Source of the DNA: Methylomonas sp.
Lineage (GTDB): Bacteria > Pseudomonadota > Gammaproteobacteria > Methylococcales > Methylomonadaceae
Assembly (NCBI GenBank): GCA_002929135.1
Contig: PESC01000032.1
Location: 1-64,000, forward strand
Reading direction: 5' to 3'
Length of the DNA: 64,000 nucleotides
Shown: positions 50,868-62,911 of the stretch, in pieces
Layout of the letters: every line of letters begins with the position of its first letter
How positions within the stretch are numbered: position 1 is the stretch's first letter
Translations under genes and position numbers: made by a program
The notes under the pieces: model-generated
Database searches by the model: none
What the model was told of the DNA's origin: nothing
Seen by the model: only the letters and a program-made list of their open reading frames with translations

Positions 50868-52079
50868 ATGTCCTGGAATGAACCCGGTGGCGACAAGAAA
50901 GACCCCTGGAGCGGTCGTAAAGACCAAAACAACCCACCCGACCTGGATGAAGTCGTTCGTTCGATTCAGGAAAAACTGGGCGGTCTGTTTGGTGGTGGCT
51001 CGGGCGGCGGCTCGTCGAACCATGCCTCGTCTGCCGTCCTTGGCCTGGTTGCCGGAGGTGCATTGATCTTGTGGGGTTTGAGCGGGCTTTACACCGTCGA
51101 TCAAGGTACACGCGGTGTCGTGACTCGTTTCGGCGCCTATGTCGAAACCACAGGGCCGGGCTTGAACTGGCACATGCCCGCGCCGATCGAGCGGGTCGAA
51201 ATCGTCAACGTTGAACAGCAACGCTTCATCGAGATTGGTTACCGCTCGGGTGGTGGCCAGGCCATGGGCGCTGTGCCCAAGGAATCCCTGATGCTGACCC
51301 GCGATGAAAATATCGTCGACGTTCGTCTGGCTGTGCAATATCAGGTCAAGGATGCCAAGGATTTCGCCTTCAATGTGCACGATCCGATGTCGACATTGAA
51401 GCAGGCGACCGAAAGCGCCTTGAGAGGTGCTGTTGGCGCCAGCAACATGGATTTCGTGCTGACGGAAGGCCGTACTGAAATCGTGGCCCAGATTGCAACG
51501 GAAATTCAGGCCGTGATGGATGCCTACAAAGCCGGCATCATCATCAAAAGCGTCAACCTGCAAGATGTCCAGCCGCCCGAACAGGTGCAAGGTGCTTTCG
51601 AAGATGCCATCAAATCGCGTGAAGACAAACAGCGCCTGATCAACGAAGCCGAAGCCTATTCCAATGATGTGATACCCAGAGCAAGAGGTGCCGCATCACG
51701 ACTGGAACAAGAAGCCGAAGGTTACAGGCAGCGTGCCGTCGCACAGGCTGAGGGCGATACCAGCCGTTTTACCCAGTTACTGACCGAATACAAGAAAGCA
51801 CCGGCAGTCACCCGCCAGCGCATGTTCATCGAAACCATGGAAGGCGTACTGGACAAAACCAGCAATGTCTTCGTCGATGTCAAAGCTAGTGGCAACCTGA
51901 TGTATTTACCGCTCGACAAGCTTGGGTCGGCCATTGCCGGTTCGACTGCCGCGGCACAGCCTCAGCCCGCGGCGGCCATCGCTCATGAGCAGCCTGCGGC
52001 CACCTTGCCAGCGCCATTCAGAGACCCCAGAACCGATATCCGCGCTTCAGCCCGCGAACGTGATGTGAGAGGACGCTAA
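50868..52079 (+). CDS. hflK: FtsH protease activity modulator HflK
   Basis: MSWNEPGGDKKDPWSGR; GLYTVDQGTRGVVTRFGAYVETTGPGLNWHMPAPIE. Confidence 0.97.
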   Translation: MSWNEPGGDKKDPWSGRKDQNNPPDLDEVVRSIQEKLGGLFGGGSGGGSSNHASSAVLGLVAGGALILWGLSGLYTVDQGTRGVVTRFGAYVETTGPGLNWHMPAPIERVEIVNVEQQRFIEIGYRSGGGQAMGAVPKESLMLTRDENIVDVRLAVQYQVKDAKDFAFNVHDPMSTLKQATESALRGAVGASNMDFVLTEGRTEIVAQIATEIQAVMDAYKAGIIIKSVNLQDVQPPEQVQGAFEDAIKSREDKQRLINEAEAYSNDVIPRARGAASRLEQEAEGYRQRAVAQAEGDTSRFTQLLTEYKKAPAVTRQRMFIETMEGVLDKTSNVFVDVKASGNLMYLPLDKLGSAIAGSTAAAQPQPAAAIAHEQPAATLPAPFRDPRTDIRASARERDVRGR

Positions 52080-52081
52080 AC

Positions 52082-52936
52082 ATGGTAAACAAAATTTTGG
52101 TAGCCGTTGCTGCGGCCTTCATTCTGCTGTCGATGTCGATGTTCACCGTCTCGGAAACCGAGCGGGCCATCAAATTTCAATTGGGTGAAGTCGTCGCTGC
52201 GGACTATGAGCCAGGGCTGCACTTCAAGCTGCCGTTCGTCAACAACGTCAAGAAGTTCGACGCCCGCATCCTGACCATGGATGTCACGCCCGAGCGTTTT
52301 CTGACGGCGGAGAAAAAGAACGTCATCGTCGATTCCTTCGTCAAATGGCGTATCAACGACGTCAAAAGGTTTTATACCTCGGTTGGTGGTGATATCACCC
52401 AGGCCAACATCCGCCTGGATCAGATCATCAAAAACGTCGCGCGTGGTGAATTCAGTCGGCGTGAAATCAGGCAACTGGTTTCCACTGACCGCGCCGTGAT
52501 TCGCGAGACACTGATAGCCAATGTCGCCCGCGACGCTGCTGGTCTTGGCGTCGAGATCGTCGATGTTCAGGTCAAGCGCATCGACCTCCCCCCCGAAGTC
52601 AGTACGTCAGTTTTTCAGCGCATGGAAGCCGAACGCGCCCGGGTGGCGCGTGAATTCCGTTCGCAAGGCGCGGAAGCCGCCGAACGCATCCGTGCCGCTG
52701 CCGATCAACAGCGTGTAATCATCATGGCCAATGCTTATCGCAAATCCGAAACCTTGCGCGGTGAAGGTGACGCCAACGCAGCCGACACCTATGCCAAGGC
52801 TTTTGGCCAAGACAGCGAGTTCTTCGGCTTTTACCGCAGCCTGCAAGCCTACAGACAAAGCGTAGGCAAGCCGGGCAATATCATGGTGATGGAACCCGAT
52901 TCGGATTTCTTCCGCTATTTCAAGAATCAGAAATAA
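52082..52936 (+). CDS. hflC: Protease modulator HflC
   Basis: SMFTVSETERAIKFQLGEVVAADYEPGLHFKLPFVNNVKKFDARILT; follows hflK. Confidence 0.97.
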   Translation: MVNKILVAVAAAFILLSMSMFTVSETERAIKFQLGEVVAADYEPGLHFKLPFVNNVKKFDARILTMDVTPERFLTAEKKNVIVDSFVKWRINDVKRFYTSVGGDITQANIRLDQIIKNVARGEFSRREIRQLVSTDRAVIRETLIANVARDAAGLGVEIVDVQVKRIDLPPEVSTSVFQRMEAERARVAREFRSQGAEAAERIRAAADQQRVIIMANAYRKSETLRGEGDANAADTYAKAFGQDSEFFGFYRSLQAYRQSVGKPGNIMVMEPDSDFFRYFKNQK

Positions 52937-53003
52937 CCCTTCTTACGGCTAGATGGCAGACGGTGCTCCGGCTTTATGCGGGCGCCGTCTGCGGCTCGGA
53001 CAC

Positions 53004-54200
53004 ATGAAAATACAGAAAAAAGACCCCTGGCTACTTCCCGAAGGCATAACCGAAGTCTTGCCTGACGATGCGGCCCGTCTCGAAGGCTTACGACGGACGT
53101 TGTTGGACACCTTCGCTACCTGGGGTTACCAGCTCGTCATTCCGCCTTTCGTCGATTTTCTGGATTCTTTGCTGACCGGCTCCGGTCACGATCTTGACCT
53201 GCAAACCTTCAAACTGACCGACCAGCTCAGCGGCAAATTGCTGGGGGTGCGTTCCGACATGACACCGCAAGTCGCCCGTATCGATGCCCACAACCTGCAC
53301 CATGACTGGCCAACCCGCTTGTGTTACGTCGGCACCACCCTGCAAACCCTGGGCGACGCGCTGGAAAAGAATCGCAGCCCTATGCAAATCGGTGCCGAGC
53401 TGTATGGCCACGCCGGTATCGAAAGCGACTACGAAATCATTTGCCTGATGTTGGAAATGCTGGCTATCAGCGGCTTGCAAAACGTCCATCTCGATTTGGG
53501 CCATGTCGGCATTTACCGGGCGCTGGCCGATATGGCCGGTCTGGACGATCAACAGGAAGCCGAACTGTTCGAAGTCTTGCAGCGCAAGGCCAGGCCGGAG
53601 TTGTTCGCCATGATAGACGGCTGGGCCATCGACACCCGTTTCAAGACCCTGTTCAATGCGTTGCCGACCTTGAATGGCGGCGCCGATGTCATCGAACGGG
53701 CGGCAAGCTTGCTGACCATCGGCAACCCCGTCCTGGATCGTGCACTTGCCGACTTGCGCGATCTGGCGTCACGATTAAGCATCGATTTTCCTTCATTGGC
53801 CATCAGTTTCGATCTCGCCGAACTGCGTGGCTACCACTATCACACCGGCATCGTGTTTGCGGCATTCGTGCCGACCGTAGGCCGTGAAATTGCCCGTGGC
53901 GGTCGTTATGACAACATCGGTGGCGTATTCGGTCGCGCCCGGCCTGCAACCGGCTTCAGCGCCGATCTGAAAGTGCTGGCATCGTTATTGGCGCAAGACG
54001 AATGCGAGGTCGTGCAAACCGTATTCGCACCCGCCGTGAACGATCGTGCGCTGACGCAAACCGTGCGCGATTTGCGCGTCGACGGCCTCAAGGTCATTCA
54101 ACAATTACCGGGCCAGATGGGTGGAGCGGTGGAGCTGGGCTGCAATGCAGTTTTGCAATGGGATGGACAGCGCTGGGTTGTCAACCCTCATTCTCCCTGA
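53004..54200 (+). CDS. hisZ: ATP phosphoribosyltransferase regulatory subunit
   Basis: WLLPEGITEVLPDDAARLEGLRR; HisRS-like core without a tRNA-binding domain; precedes purA. Confidence 0.93.
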   Translation: MKIQKKDPWLLPEGITEVLPDDAARLEGLRRTLLDTFATWGYQLVIPPFVDFLDSLLTGSGHDLDLQTFKLTDQLSGKLLGVRSDMTPQVARIDAHNLHHDWPTRLCYVGTTLQTLGDALEKNRSPMQIGAELYGHAGIESDYEIICLMLEMLAISGLQNVHLDLGHVGIYRALADMAGLDDQQEAELFEVLQRKARPELFAMIDGWAIDTRFKTLFNALPTLNGGADVIERAASLLTIGNPVLDRALADLRDLASRLSIDFPSLAISFDLAELRGYHYHTGIVFAAFVPTVGREIARGGRYDNIGGVFGRARPATGFSADLKVLASLLAQDECEVVQTVFAPAVNDRALTQTVRDLRVDGLKVIQQLPGQMGGAVELGCNAVLQWDGQRWVVNPHSP

Positions 54201-54356
54201 GGGAGAAGGGAGCAAAAAGCCCTCCCTAAGGGGAGAGCGAAGCGAGGGGGGCGAAGCCGGTTGGGGTGAGGGGAAGAGGGTGACGGCCATTCGGTAACGT
54301 GCAGCCGCCATTACTGCGAAATTAGCCCAAGCGCCTTCCAGTGGTCCGGGTGATGA

Positions 54357-55688
<1,332 letters not shown>

Positions 55689-55930
55689 CGCCTGCTGCAA
55701 AGCCAGCAACACAAACGGGCGTGATCGGGGCAGGTACAGGCGGCTGCGCAGTACGCAGAAGCCTGTAAAGCCACTCCTCATGACAGGTTAAGTCAATTAA
55801 CAGGGTTTTTTCCCCGTAAACGCGCCGTCATTTCGGCGTGGGGCACGCAATTGACAAGCCTCTGTGACGTCAGTAATTTAACGCCCCTTGTCGACTATCC
55901 GCCCAATTTTGAATTTCAAAGAGTCTGTTA

Positions 55931-57115
55931 ATGGAAGAATTTCATCGCATCAGCCGCCTACCGCCTTATGTATTCAACATCGTCAATGAACTGAAAGCCA
56001 AAGCCAGAGCGGAGGGTGAAGACATCATCGATTTCGGCATGGGCAACCCTGACCAACCTACACCGCCGCATATTCTCGATAAGCTGGTGGAAGTGGCGCA
56101 ACGCGGCGACACTCACCGTTATTCGGTATCCAAAGGCATTCCCAGGCTGCGCAAAGCCATTTGTAGTTGGTACAAACAGCGTTTCGACGTCGACCTCGAT
56201 TACAACACCGAAGCCATCGTTACCATAGGCTCCAAAGAAGGTTTGTCGCATCTGGCATTGGCCACGCTGGGGCCGGGTGATGTCGTGTTGGTGCCGAATC
56301 CGGCTTACCCGATTCATCCTTATGGTGTCGTCATCGCCGGAGCCGACATACGCCATGTGCCGATGACGCCGGATACCGATTTCTTCGAGGAATTGCAAAA
56401 AGCCATCACCGAATGCTGGCCCAAGCCCAAAATGTTGATTCTGAATTTTCCGGGCAATCCAACCTGTCAGTGCGTCGAGCTGGATTTCTTTGAAAAAGTG
56501 GTCGGCATTGCCAAGGAACACGCGATTTGGATCGTGCACGATATTGCTTATGCCGACATCGTGTTCGACGGCTACGTCGCGCCGTCTATTCTGCAAGTAC
56601 CAGGTGCCAAAGATATTGCCGTCGAGTTTTTCTCCCTGTCGAAAAGCTACAACATGCCGGGTTGGCGCGTTGGTTTCATGTGCGGCAACCCCACCCTGGT
56701 CGCTGCGCTGACTCGCATCAAATCCTACATGGATTACGGTACTTTCACGCCGATTCAGGTGGCCGCCATCACCGCACTGGAAGGCCCGCAGGATTGCGTC
56801 AAAGACATCTGCGATATGTACCGGGTACGGCGCGACATCTTGTGCGACGGCCTCAATGCCATGGGCTGGCCGGTGGAAAAACCCAAAGCCACCATGTTCG
56901 TCTGGGCCAAAATCCCCGAAGCCTACCGCGCGATGGGATCCATCGAATTCGCCAAAAAACTCATCATCGACGCCAAGGTGGCGGTATCGCCCGGTGTCGG
57001 TTTCGGCCATTTCGGTGACGACCACATCCGTTTCAGCCTGATCGAAAACGAACACCGTACCCGCCAGGCCTTGCGCAGCATCCGCAATATGCTGAAAAAA
57101 GACGGCGTTGTATAA
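55931..57115 (+). CDS. alaC: Alanine transaminase (AlaC-type aminotransferase)
   Basis: [63 protein letters not shown]-Lys motif. Confidence 0.93.
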   Translation: MEEFHRISRLPPYVFNIVNELKAKARAEGEDIIDFGMGNPDQPTPPHILDKLVEVAQRGDTHRYSVSKGIPRLRKAICSWYKQRFDVDLDYNTEAIVTIGSKEGLSHLALATLGPGDVVLVPNPAYPIHPYGVVIAGADIRHVPMTPDTDFFEELQKAITECWPKPKMLILNFPGNPTCQCVELDFFEKVVGIAKEHAIWIVHDIAYADIVFDGYVAPSILQVPGAKDIAVEFFSLSKSYNMPGWRVGFMCGNPTLVAALTRIKSYMDYGTFTPIQVAAITALEGPQDCVKDICDMYRVRRDILCDGLNAMGWPVEKPKATMFVWAKIPEAYRAMGSIEFAKKLIIDAKVAVSPGVGFGHFGDDHIRFSLIENEHRTRQALRSIRNMLKKDGVV

Positions 57116-57152
57116 TCGCCGCCATTTTTGGATTTAGCGCGAGGAGGCAGCT

Positions 57153-58463
57153 TTGAAGCCGGTAAACGTGGGGATACTGGGGTTGGGAACCGTCGGTGGC
57201 GGCACGGTCAATGTGCTGAAGCGTAACGCCGAGGAAATTGCCCGTCGGGCAGGACGGGACATCGTCGTCGCCCGCGCATCGGCCCGCGACCTGGGCCGCT
57301 CAAGAATTTGTGACACCCAAGGCATGGCTTTGACGACCGACCCCTTCGAAATCGTCAACGATCCCGACATTGATGTCATCGTCGAACTGATAGGCGGCTG
57401 TGACCTCGCCAAACAACTGGTGTTGACTGCCATCGCCAACGGCAAGCAGGTCGTCACCGCCAACAAGGCACTGATCGCACTGCACGGTAACGAAGTCTTC
57501 GCCGAAGCCAGTCGCAAAGGCGTCATGGTGTTGTTCGAAGCGGCTGTGGCAGGTGGCATCCCCATCATCAAAGCCCTGCGCGAAGGTCTGGCCGGTAACC
57601 GCATCCAATGGCTGGCGGGCATCATCAACGGCACCGGCAATTACATCCTCAGTGAAATGCGCGACAAAGGCCGGGACTTCGACGACGTATTGAAAGAAGC
57701 CCAAGCCCTGGGTTATGCCGAAGCCGATCCGAGCTTCGACGTCGAAGGCATCGATGCCGGTCATAAACTGACGATACTGGCCTCCATCGCCTTTGGCATT
57801 CCCTTGCAATTCGACAAGGTTTATACCGAAGGCATCAGCCAGATCACCCGGCTGGATGTCGAATATGCCGAAGCCTTGGGCTATCGCATCAAAAACTTAG
57901 GTATTGCCCGCAAGACCGAGACCGGTATCGAGCTGCGTGTGCACCCCACCCTGATTCCCAAACGTCGGTTGATCGCCAATGTCGATGGCGTGATGAACGC
58001 CGTGCTGGTCTGCGGTGATGCCGTCGGGCCCACCTTGTATTACGGTGCCGGTGCCGGTGCCGACCCTACTGCGTCGGCTGTCGTCGCCGATCTGGTAGAT
58101 GTCGTGCGCGCCATGACCTGCGACCCGGAAAACCGCGTACCGCATCTGGCCTTCCAGCCGGATGCAATCGTCGACATTCCGGTATTGCCTGTTGATCGCA
58201 TCGAAACCGCCTATTACCTGCGGTTGACCGCCGAAGACAAACCCGGTGTGCTTGCCGACGTCACCCGCATCTTGGCGGCGCACCACATCAGCATCGAAGC
58301 CCTGATTCAAAAAGAACCGGCCAAAGGCGAAATCCAGGTGCCAGTCATCCTGCTGACCCAGCGCACGCTGGAAAAAGAAATGAACGCGGCCATTGCCGAC
58401 ATTGAAGCTCTGGCCACCGTCAGCGGCAAGGTGGCACGTATCCGCATGGAAACCCTAGGATAA
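57153..58463 (+). CDS. hom: Homoserine dehydrogenase
   Basis: MKPVNVGILGLGTVGGGTVNVLKRN; ACT domain (YYLRLTAEDKPGVLADVT). Confidence 0.97.
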   Translation: MKPVNVGILGLGTVGGGTVNVLKRNAEEIARRAGRDIVVARASARDLGRSRICDTQGMALTTDPFEIVNDPDIDVIVELIGGCDLAKQLVLTAIANGKQVVTANKALIALHGNEVFAEASRKGVMVLFEAAVAGGIPIIKALREGLAGNRIQWLAGIINGTGNYILSEMRDKGRDFDDVLKEAQALGYAEADPSFDVEGIDAGHKLTILASIAFGIPLQFDKVYTEGISQITRLDVEYAEALGYRIKNLGIARKTETGIELRVHPTLIPKRRLIANVDGVMNAVLVCGDAVGPTLYYGAGAGADPTASAVVADLVDVVRAMTCDPENRVPHLAFQPDAIVDIPVLPVDRIETAYYLRLTAEDKPGVLADVTRILAAHHISIEALIQKEPAKGEIQVPVILLTQRTLEKEMNAAIADIEALATVSGKVARIRMETLG

Positions 58464-58466
58464 ACC

Positions 58467-59561
58467 ATGACCAAACCTGCACACTACACCGGCCTGATCG
58501 AACGCTATCGCGACCGTCTGCCGGTTGCCGACGACACCCGCATCATCAGTTTGTGCGAAGGCAATACCCCGCTGATTCAATTGCACAACATCCCGCGACT
58601 GATCGGCAAAGCCGTCGATATTTACGTCAAATTCGAAGGCCTGAATCCAACGGGTTCGTTCAAGGATCGCGGCATGACGCTGGCCGTCACCAAGGCGGTA
58701 GAGGAGGGCAGTCAGGCCATCATCTGCGCCTCGACCGGCAACACCTCGGCGGCGGCGGCGGCCTATGCCGTGCGTGCCGGCATTCGTGCTTTCGTGTTGA
58801 TTCCTGAAGGCAAAATCGCCCTAGGCAAGCTGGCGCAAACCATGATGTACGGCGCCCGCATCATTCAAATCAAAGGCAATTTCGATGCGGGCATGGCCAT
58901 TGTCAAAGACATCGCCAACCATGCGCCGGTGACCATCGTCAACTCGATCAACCCCTACCGGTTGGAGGGCCAGAAAACCGCCGCGTTCGAAATTGTCGAC
59001 GCCTTGGGCGATGCACCCGATTTCCACTGCCTGCCGGTCGGCAACGCCGGTAACATCACGGCTTACTGGCGAGGCTACAAGGAGTATTCGACCGACACGG
59101 CAAGCCACAAGGCCGTCACCGCAAAACGGCCGGTGATGTGCGGCTATCAGGCTGCCGGTGCCGCACCGTTCCTGGCGGGCCATCCGGTCGAAAACCCGGA
59201 AACCGTCGCTACGGCCATCCGCATCGGCAATCCGCAATCCTGGGATGGTGCCTGGGCTGCGCAGAAACAATCCGGCGGCTGGTTTACCGCCTTCACCGAT
59301 GAGCAAATCCTGGCCGCGCAAAAAATGTTGTCAGCCTACGAAGGCATATTCTGCGAACCCGCCTCGGCGACATCGCTGGCCGGTGCTTTGCACGATATAG
59401 CCAATGGCAATATCCCGGAAGGCAGCACCATCGTCTGCACCCTGACCGGCAACGGCATCAAAGACCCGGACACCGCCATCGCTCAATGCAAGGACGATCA
59501 GCCGATTACCGTCGAGGCCAGTCTGGACGCCGTCAAGCGGGCCATTCTCGACGACATCTGA
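58467..59561 (+). CDS. thrC: Threonine synthase
   Basis: [25 protein letters not shown] site; follows hom. Confidence 0.97.
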   Translation: MTKPAHYTGLIERYRDRLPVADDTRIISLCEGNTPLIQLHNIPRLIGKAVDIYVKFEGLNPTGSFKDRGMTLAVTKAVEEGSQAIICASTGNTSAAAAAYAVRAGIRAFVLIPEGKIALGKLAQTMMYGARIIQIKGNFDAGMAIVKDIANHAPVTIVNSINPYRLEGQKTAAFEIVDALGDAPDFHCLPVGNAGNITAYWRGYKEYSTDTASHKAVTAKRPVMCGYQAAGAAPFLAGHPVENPETVATAIRIGNPQSWDGAWAAQKQSGGWFTAFTDEQILAAQKMLSAYEGIFCEPASATSLAGALHDIANGNIPEGSTIVCTLTGNGIKDPDTAIAQCKDDQPITVEASLDAVKRAILDDI

Positions 59562-59712
59562 TTGGCTTGGAAGGGCAGGGCATGCCGCATCCCCGCGCAC
59601 TGCAAAGCTGTGTGCGCTGCTTGCTCGTTCATCGTGCATCGGGTTTGGCAGAGGTTCCTGCGGTTTTGCCAAATCCCTGTCCTTTTTCAATTGCCGAACT
59701 TCAGTATCATCG

Positions 59713-60126
59713 ATGACTCAAACATTCCGCAACACCCCGTTCGATTGGCCGGTGCGTGTGTATTACGAAGATACCGACGCCGGTGGCGTGGTGTTTTACG
59801 CCAATTACCTGAAATTTTTCGAACGTGCCAGAACCGAAATGCTGCGCAGTCTGGGCTTTGAACAGGATGTCTTGCGCTTGGAACAAAATGTGATTTTCGT
59901 CGTGCGCTCGGTGCGTGTAGACTATCTCAAACCAGCCCGTTTCAATGACATGCTGAATGTCACCGCAAAAATTTCCGAATACACCAAAACCACGCTCAGC
60001 TTCGAGCAAACCATCATTCGCCACGACCAGACGCTGTGCACAGGCGACGTTCGCATTGCCTGTCTCGATGCCCAAACCCTGAAACCCAAAGCCATTCCCT
60101 CTGCCATTTTGGAGCTATTACGCTAG
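59713..60126 (+). CDS. ybgC: Tol-Pal-associated acyl-CoA thioesterase YbgC
   Basis: WPVRVYYEDTDAGGVVFYANYLKFFERARTEMLR. Confidence 0.96.
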   Translation: MTQTFRNTPFDWPVRVYYEDTDAGGVVFYANYLKFFERARTEMLRSLGFEQDVLRLEQNVIFVVRSVRVDYLKPARFNDMLNVTAKISEYTKTTLSFEQTIIRHDQTLCTGDVRIACLDAQTLKPKAIPSAILELLR

Positions 60127-60804
60127 ATGAACACCGATTTATCCATACTCACACTGGTGAAGGAAGCCAGTTTCGTCGTTCAATTCGTCATGTTCATACT
60201 GCTGGCAGCGTCGGTGACATCCTGGACCTTCATTTTTTCCAAGCGTAAAGACCTGAAGCAGGCCACCGAAATCACCGATGACTTCGAAGACGAATTCTGG
60301 TCGGGTGTCGGCCTTGCCGAGCTTTACAAGAAAATGTCCAGCGACCGCTTCGAACCGGAAGGCATCGAAAAGATTTTTCTGGCGGGCTACCGCGAATTTG
60401 CCCGTATGCGGCAAAAAGGTGATGTCGAACCTGTCGTGCAAGTTGAAAGTGCGCAACGCGCCATGCGCATCGAACTGGCGCGTGAACTCGACAGATTGGA
60501 CGAAACCCTGCCTTTTCTCGCCACCGTCGGTTCCACCAGTCCGTACATTGGTTTGTTTGGTACGGTGTGGGGCATCATGAACTCGTTCAGGGCCTTGGGT
60601 GAAGTCAAGAATGCAACCCTGGCCCATGTGGCGCCGGGGATTTCCGAAGCCCTGATTGCCACCGCGATCGGCCTGTTCGCGGCGATTCCGGCGGTCATAG
60701 CCTACAACCGCTTCTCGACACGGCTGGACAGGTTGGCCGGGCGTTATGAGTTGTTCATCGACGAATTCGTCGTGTTGTTGCAAAGACAGGCGCACAACAA
60801 ATGA
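60127..60804 (+). CDS. tolQ: Tol-Pal system protein TolQ
   Basis: ATVGSTSPYIGLFGTVWGIMNSFRALG; operon context. Confidence 0.97.
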   Translation: MNTDLSILTLVKEASFVVQFVMFILLAASVTSWTFIFSKRKDLKQATEITDDFEDEFWSGVGLAELYKKMSSDRFEPEGIEKIFLAGYREFARMRQKGDVEPVVQVESAQRAMRIELARELDRLDETLPFLATVGSTSPYIGLFGTVWGIMNSFRALGEVKNATLAHVAPGISEALIATAIGLFAAIPAVIAYNRFSTRLDRLAGRYELFIDEFVVLLQRQAHNK

Positions 60805-61259
60805 ACGTATCCGGCGGCAATCGCAAATCCCGCAAGCGTCGCGGCCCCATGGCCGAGATCAACGTCGTTCCCTACATCGACGTTACCTTCGTACTGCTGA
60901 TTATTTTCATGATTACCGCGCCCCTGGTGCAGACCGGTGTCGATGTCGATTTGCCGCAGGCCGAGGCGGAACAGATCGATGTTCAGGATCAAATACCGGT
61001 GATCGTGTCGATCAAAAAAGACGGCAGCTTTTACTTGAATGTCGGTGGCAACGACGAAGAGGCCGAAACCGCGATCGACGAGGCTATTCTGGTCGAGCGT
61101 GTGTCTCAGGTATTCAGAGACAACCCCAAGGCGCAGTTGTACGTGCGCGGCGATCACGAAGTCGATTACGGCAGCATCGTTAAAATCATGGTCGAACTGA
61201 AAAAAACTGGCGCACCCAAAGTGGGCCTGATGACGTCACCCCCTCCCGAAAGCCCATGA
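60801..61259 (+). CDS. tolR: Tol-Pal system protein TolR
   Basis: GPMAEINVVPYIDVTFVLLIIFMITAPLVQTGVDVDLPQA. Confidence 0.97.
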   Translation: MNVSGGNRKSRKRRGPMAEINVVPYIDVTFVLLIIFMITAPLVQTGVDVDLPQAEAEQIDVQDQIPVIVSIKKDGSFYLNVGGNDEEAETAIDEAILVERVSQVFRDNPKAQLYVRGDHEVDYGSIVKIMVELKKTGAPKVGLMTSPPPESP

Positions 61260-61269
61260 TTCACCCTTC

Positions 61270-62892
61270 ATGAGACGTTACAAAGCTTCGCTCGTTCTGG
61301 CAGTAGGTCTGCACGTTCTGATCGTGCTGCTGTTCGGCCTCAGCTTCATGCCCGATCATGAAACCGTCAACGTACCGCAACCATCGGATGTCATAGAAGC
61401 CACCGTCCTCGATGGTGCCGCCATCGATGCGGAAGCCGCGCGTGTGCGGCAAGCCGAGAATGTCCGACAGCACGCCGAAGTGCAGCGTCAGCAAGCCATC
61501 GAACAAACCAAAAAAGCCGAACAACGAGCGGCGCAGCAAGCCCGTGAACAGCGTGTTCTGGAAGAAAAACAGGCGTTGGCCGCCGCCGAACGCCGAAAAC
61601 AGGAGGCTCTCGAAGCCAGACAGCGCCAGGAACAGGAAGCCCGACGCAAGGAAGAGGAACACAAACAGCAGGAATTGAAGGCAAAACAGGCACTGGATGC
61701 GCAAAAAGCCAAAGAAGCCGCCGAAAGACAGCACAAGGCTGAACTCGACAAGCAAAAACACGATGCCGAAGTGCGCGAAGCCAAGCTGAAAGAGCAGCAA
61801 AAACTTGCGGAAGCGGCCAAGCAGAAAGAGCTGGAAGTCAAAAGGCTGGTGGAAGAAAAGGCACAGCAGGAGCACAAGGCATTGGAGCAAAAGCTGCTTC
61901 AGGAGCGCAAAGCTCAGGAGCAGAAGGCGCAAGAGCAGAAGGCGCAAGAGCAGAAGGCGCAAGAGCAGAAGGCGCAAGAGCAGAAGGCGCAAGAGCAGAA
62001 GGCACTGGAGCAGAAAAAGCTCGAACAGCAAAAAATCGAGACAGCCAAACGACAGGAGCAGCTCAAACAAGCCGAAGCCAGGGCTGAAAAAGAAAAGCAA
62101 GCGAGCGAAGAAAAAGCCAGAGCGGAAAAAGCGCGTCAAGCTGCCGATGCCGCAGCCAAAGCTAAAGCCGAGGCTGAAGCCCGTTTGAAAGCGGAGAAAG
62201 CCGCTGTCGACGCCAAAATTAAAACCGAGGCTGAAGCTCGTGCGAAAGCTGAAAAAGCGGCAGCCGACGCCAAGATCAAAGCCGATGCAGACGCTCGGCT
62301 GAAAGCAGAGAAAGCGGCTGCGGAGGCCAAAGCCAAAGCCGAGGCCGATGCGCGGGCAAAAGCTGAAAAAGCGGCAGCCGAAGCCCGCGCCAGAGCCGAG
62401 GCCGATGCGAAAGCCAAAGCTGAAAAAGCAGCGGCTGAAGCCAAAGTCAGGGCGGATGCCGAAGCCAAAGCCAGAGCGGAAGCTGACGCCAGAGCCAGGG
62501 CCGAACGTGATCGTCTGGCTGCCGAGGCTGCCGCCAAGGCTCGAGCCGAGGCTGAAGCCGCAGCCGCCGCTGCTGCCAAAGCCGAGCAGGATCGTTTGGC
62601 TGCCGCCGCAGCCGAAGAGGCAAAGCTGAACGCCATGATAAAAAACAGAACGGAGGCGGCCTGGATCAGGCCAGCAACCTCGGCGGCGGGCCTGAGATGC
62701 ACGATTCGGGTAAAATTGCTGCCCAGCGGCGATGTGATGGATGCACAAGTCATCGTCAGCAGTGGTGATCCGGCATTCGACCGCTCGGCAGAAAATGCGG
62801 TCAGGAAGGCATCACCGCTGCCGGTGCCGCAAGACAAAATTTTATTCAATCAGAAGTATCGGGTGTTCAACCTGTTGTTCAACCCGTCGTAG
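61270..62892 (+). CDS. tolA: Cell envelope integrity protein TolA
   Basis: N-terminal TM, long K/E/A-rich helical domain, C-terminal TolA-III (GLRCTIRVKLLPSGDVMDAQVIVSSGDPAFDRSAENAVRKASPLPVP). Confidence 0.95.
   Translation: MRRYKASLVLAVGLHVLIVLLFGLSFMPDHETVNVPQPSDVIEATVLDGAAIDAEAARVRQAENVRQHAEVQRQQAIEQTKKAEQRAAQQAREQRVLEEKQALAAAERRKQEALEARQRQEQEARRKEEEHKQQELKAKQALDAQKAKEAAERQHKAELDKQKHDAEVREAKLKEQQKLAEAAKQKELEVKRLVEEKAQQEHKALEQKLLQERKAQEQKAQEQKAQEQKAQEQKAQEQKAQEQKALEQKKLEQQKIETAKRQEQLKQAEARAEKEKQASEEKARAEKARQAADAAAKAKAEAEARLKAEKAAVDAKIKTEAEARAKAEKAAADAKIKADADARLKAEKAAAEAKAKAEADARAKAEKAAAEARARAEADAKAKAEKAAAEAKVRADAEAKARAEADARARAERDRLAAEAAAKARAEAEAAAAAAAKAEQDRLAAAAAEEAKLNAMIKNRTEAAWIRPATSAAGLRCTIRVKLLPSGDVMDAQVIVSSGDPAFDRSAENAVRKASPLPVPQDKILFNQKYRVFNLLFNPS
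61921..61995 (+). repeat. 15-bp perfect tandem repeat (5 copies) inside tolA
   Basis: cagaaggcgcaagag x5 encoding QKAQE, flanked by diverged units. Confidence 0.95.
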
Positions 62893-62911
62893 CGCAAAAA
62901 CGGAAAAATCA

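Noticed and set aside
61921-62500. Repetitive tract considered as CRISPR array
   Set aside because: Repeats are contiguous without spacers and in frame within tolA.
61261-62748. 495-aa minus-strand ORF rich in F/G/L/S antisense to tolA
   Set aside because: Low-complexity mirror of the TolA K/E/A repeat; not a real gene.
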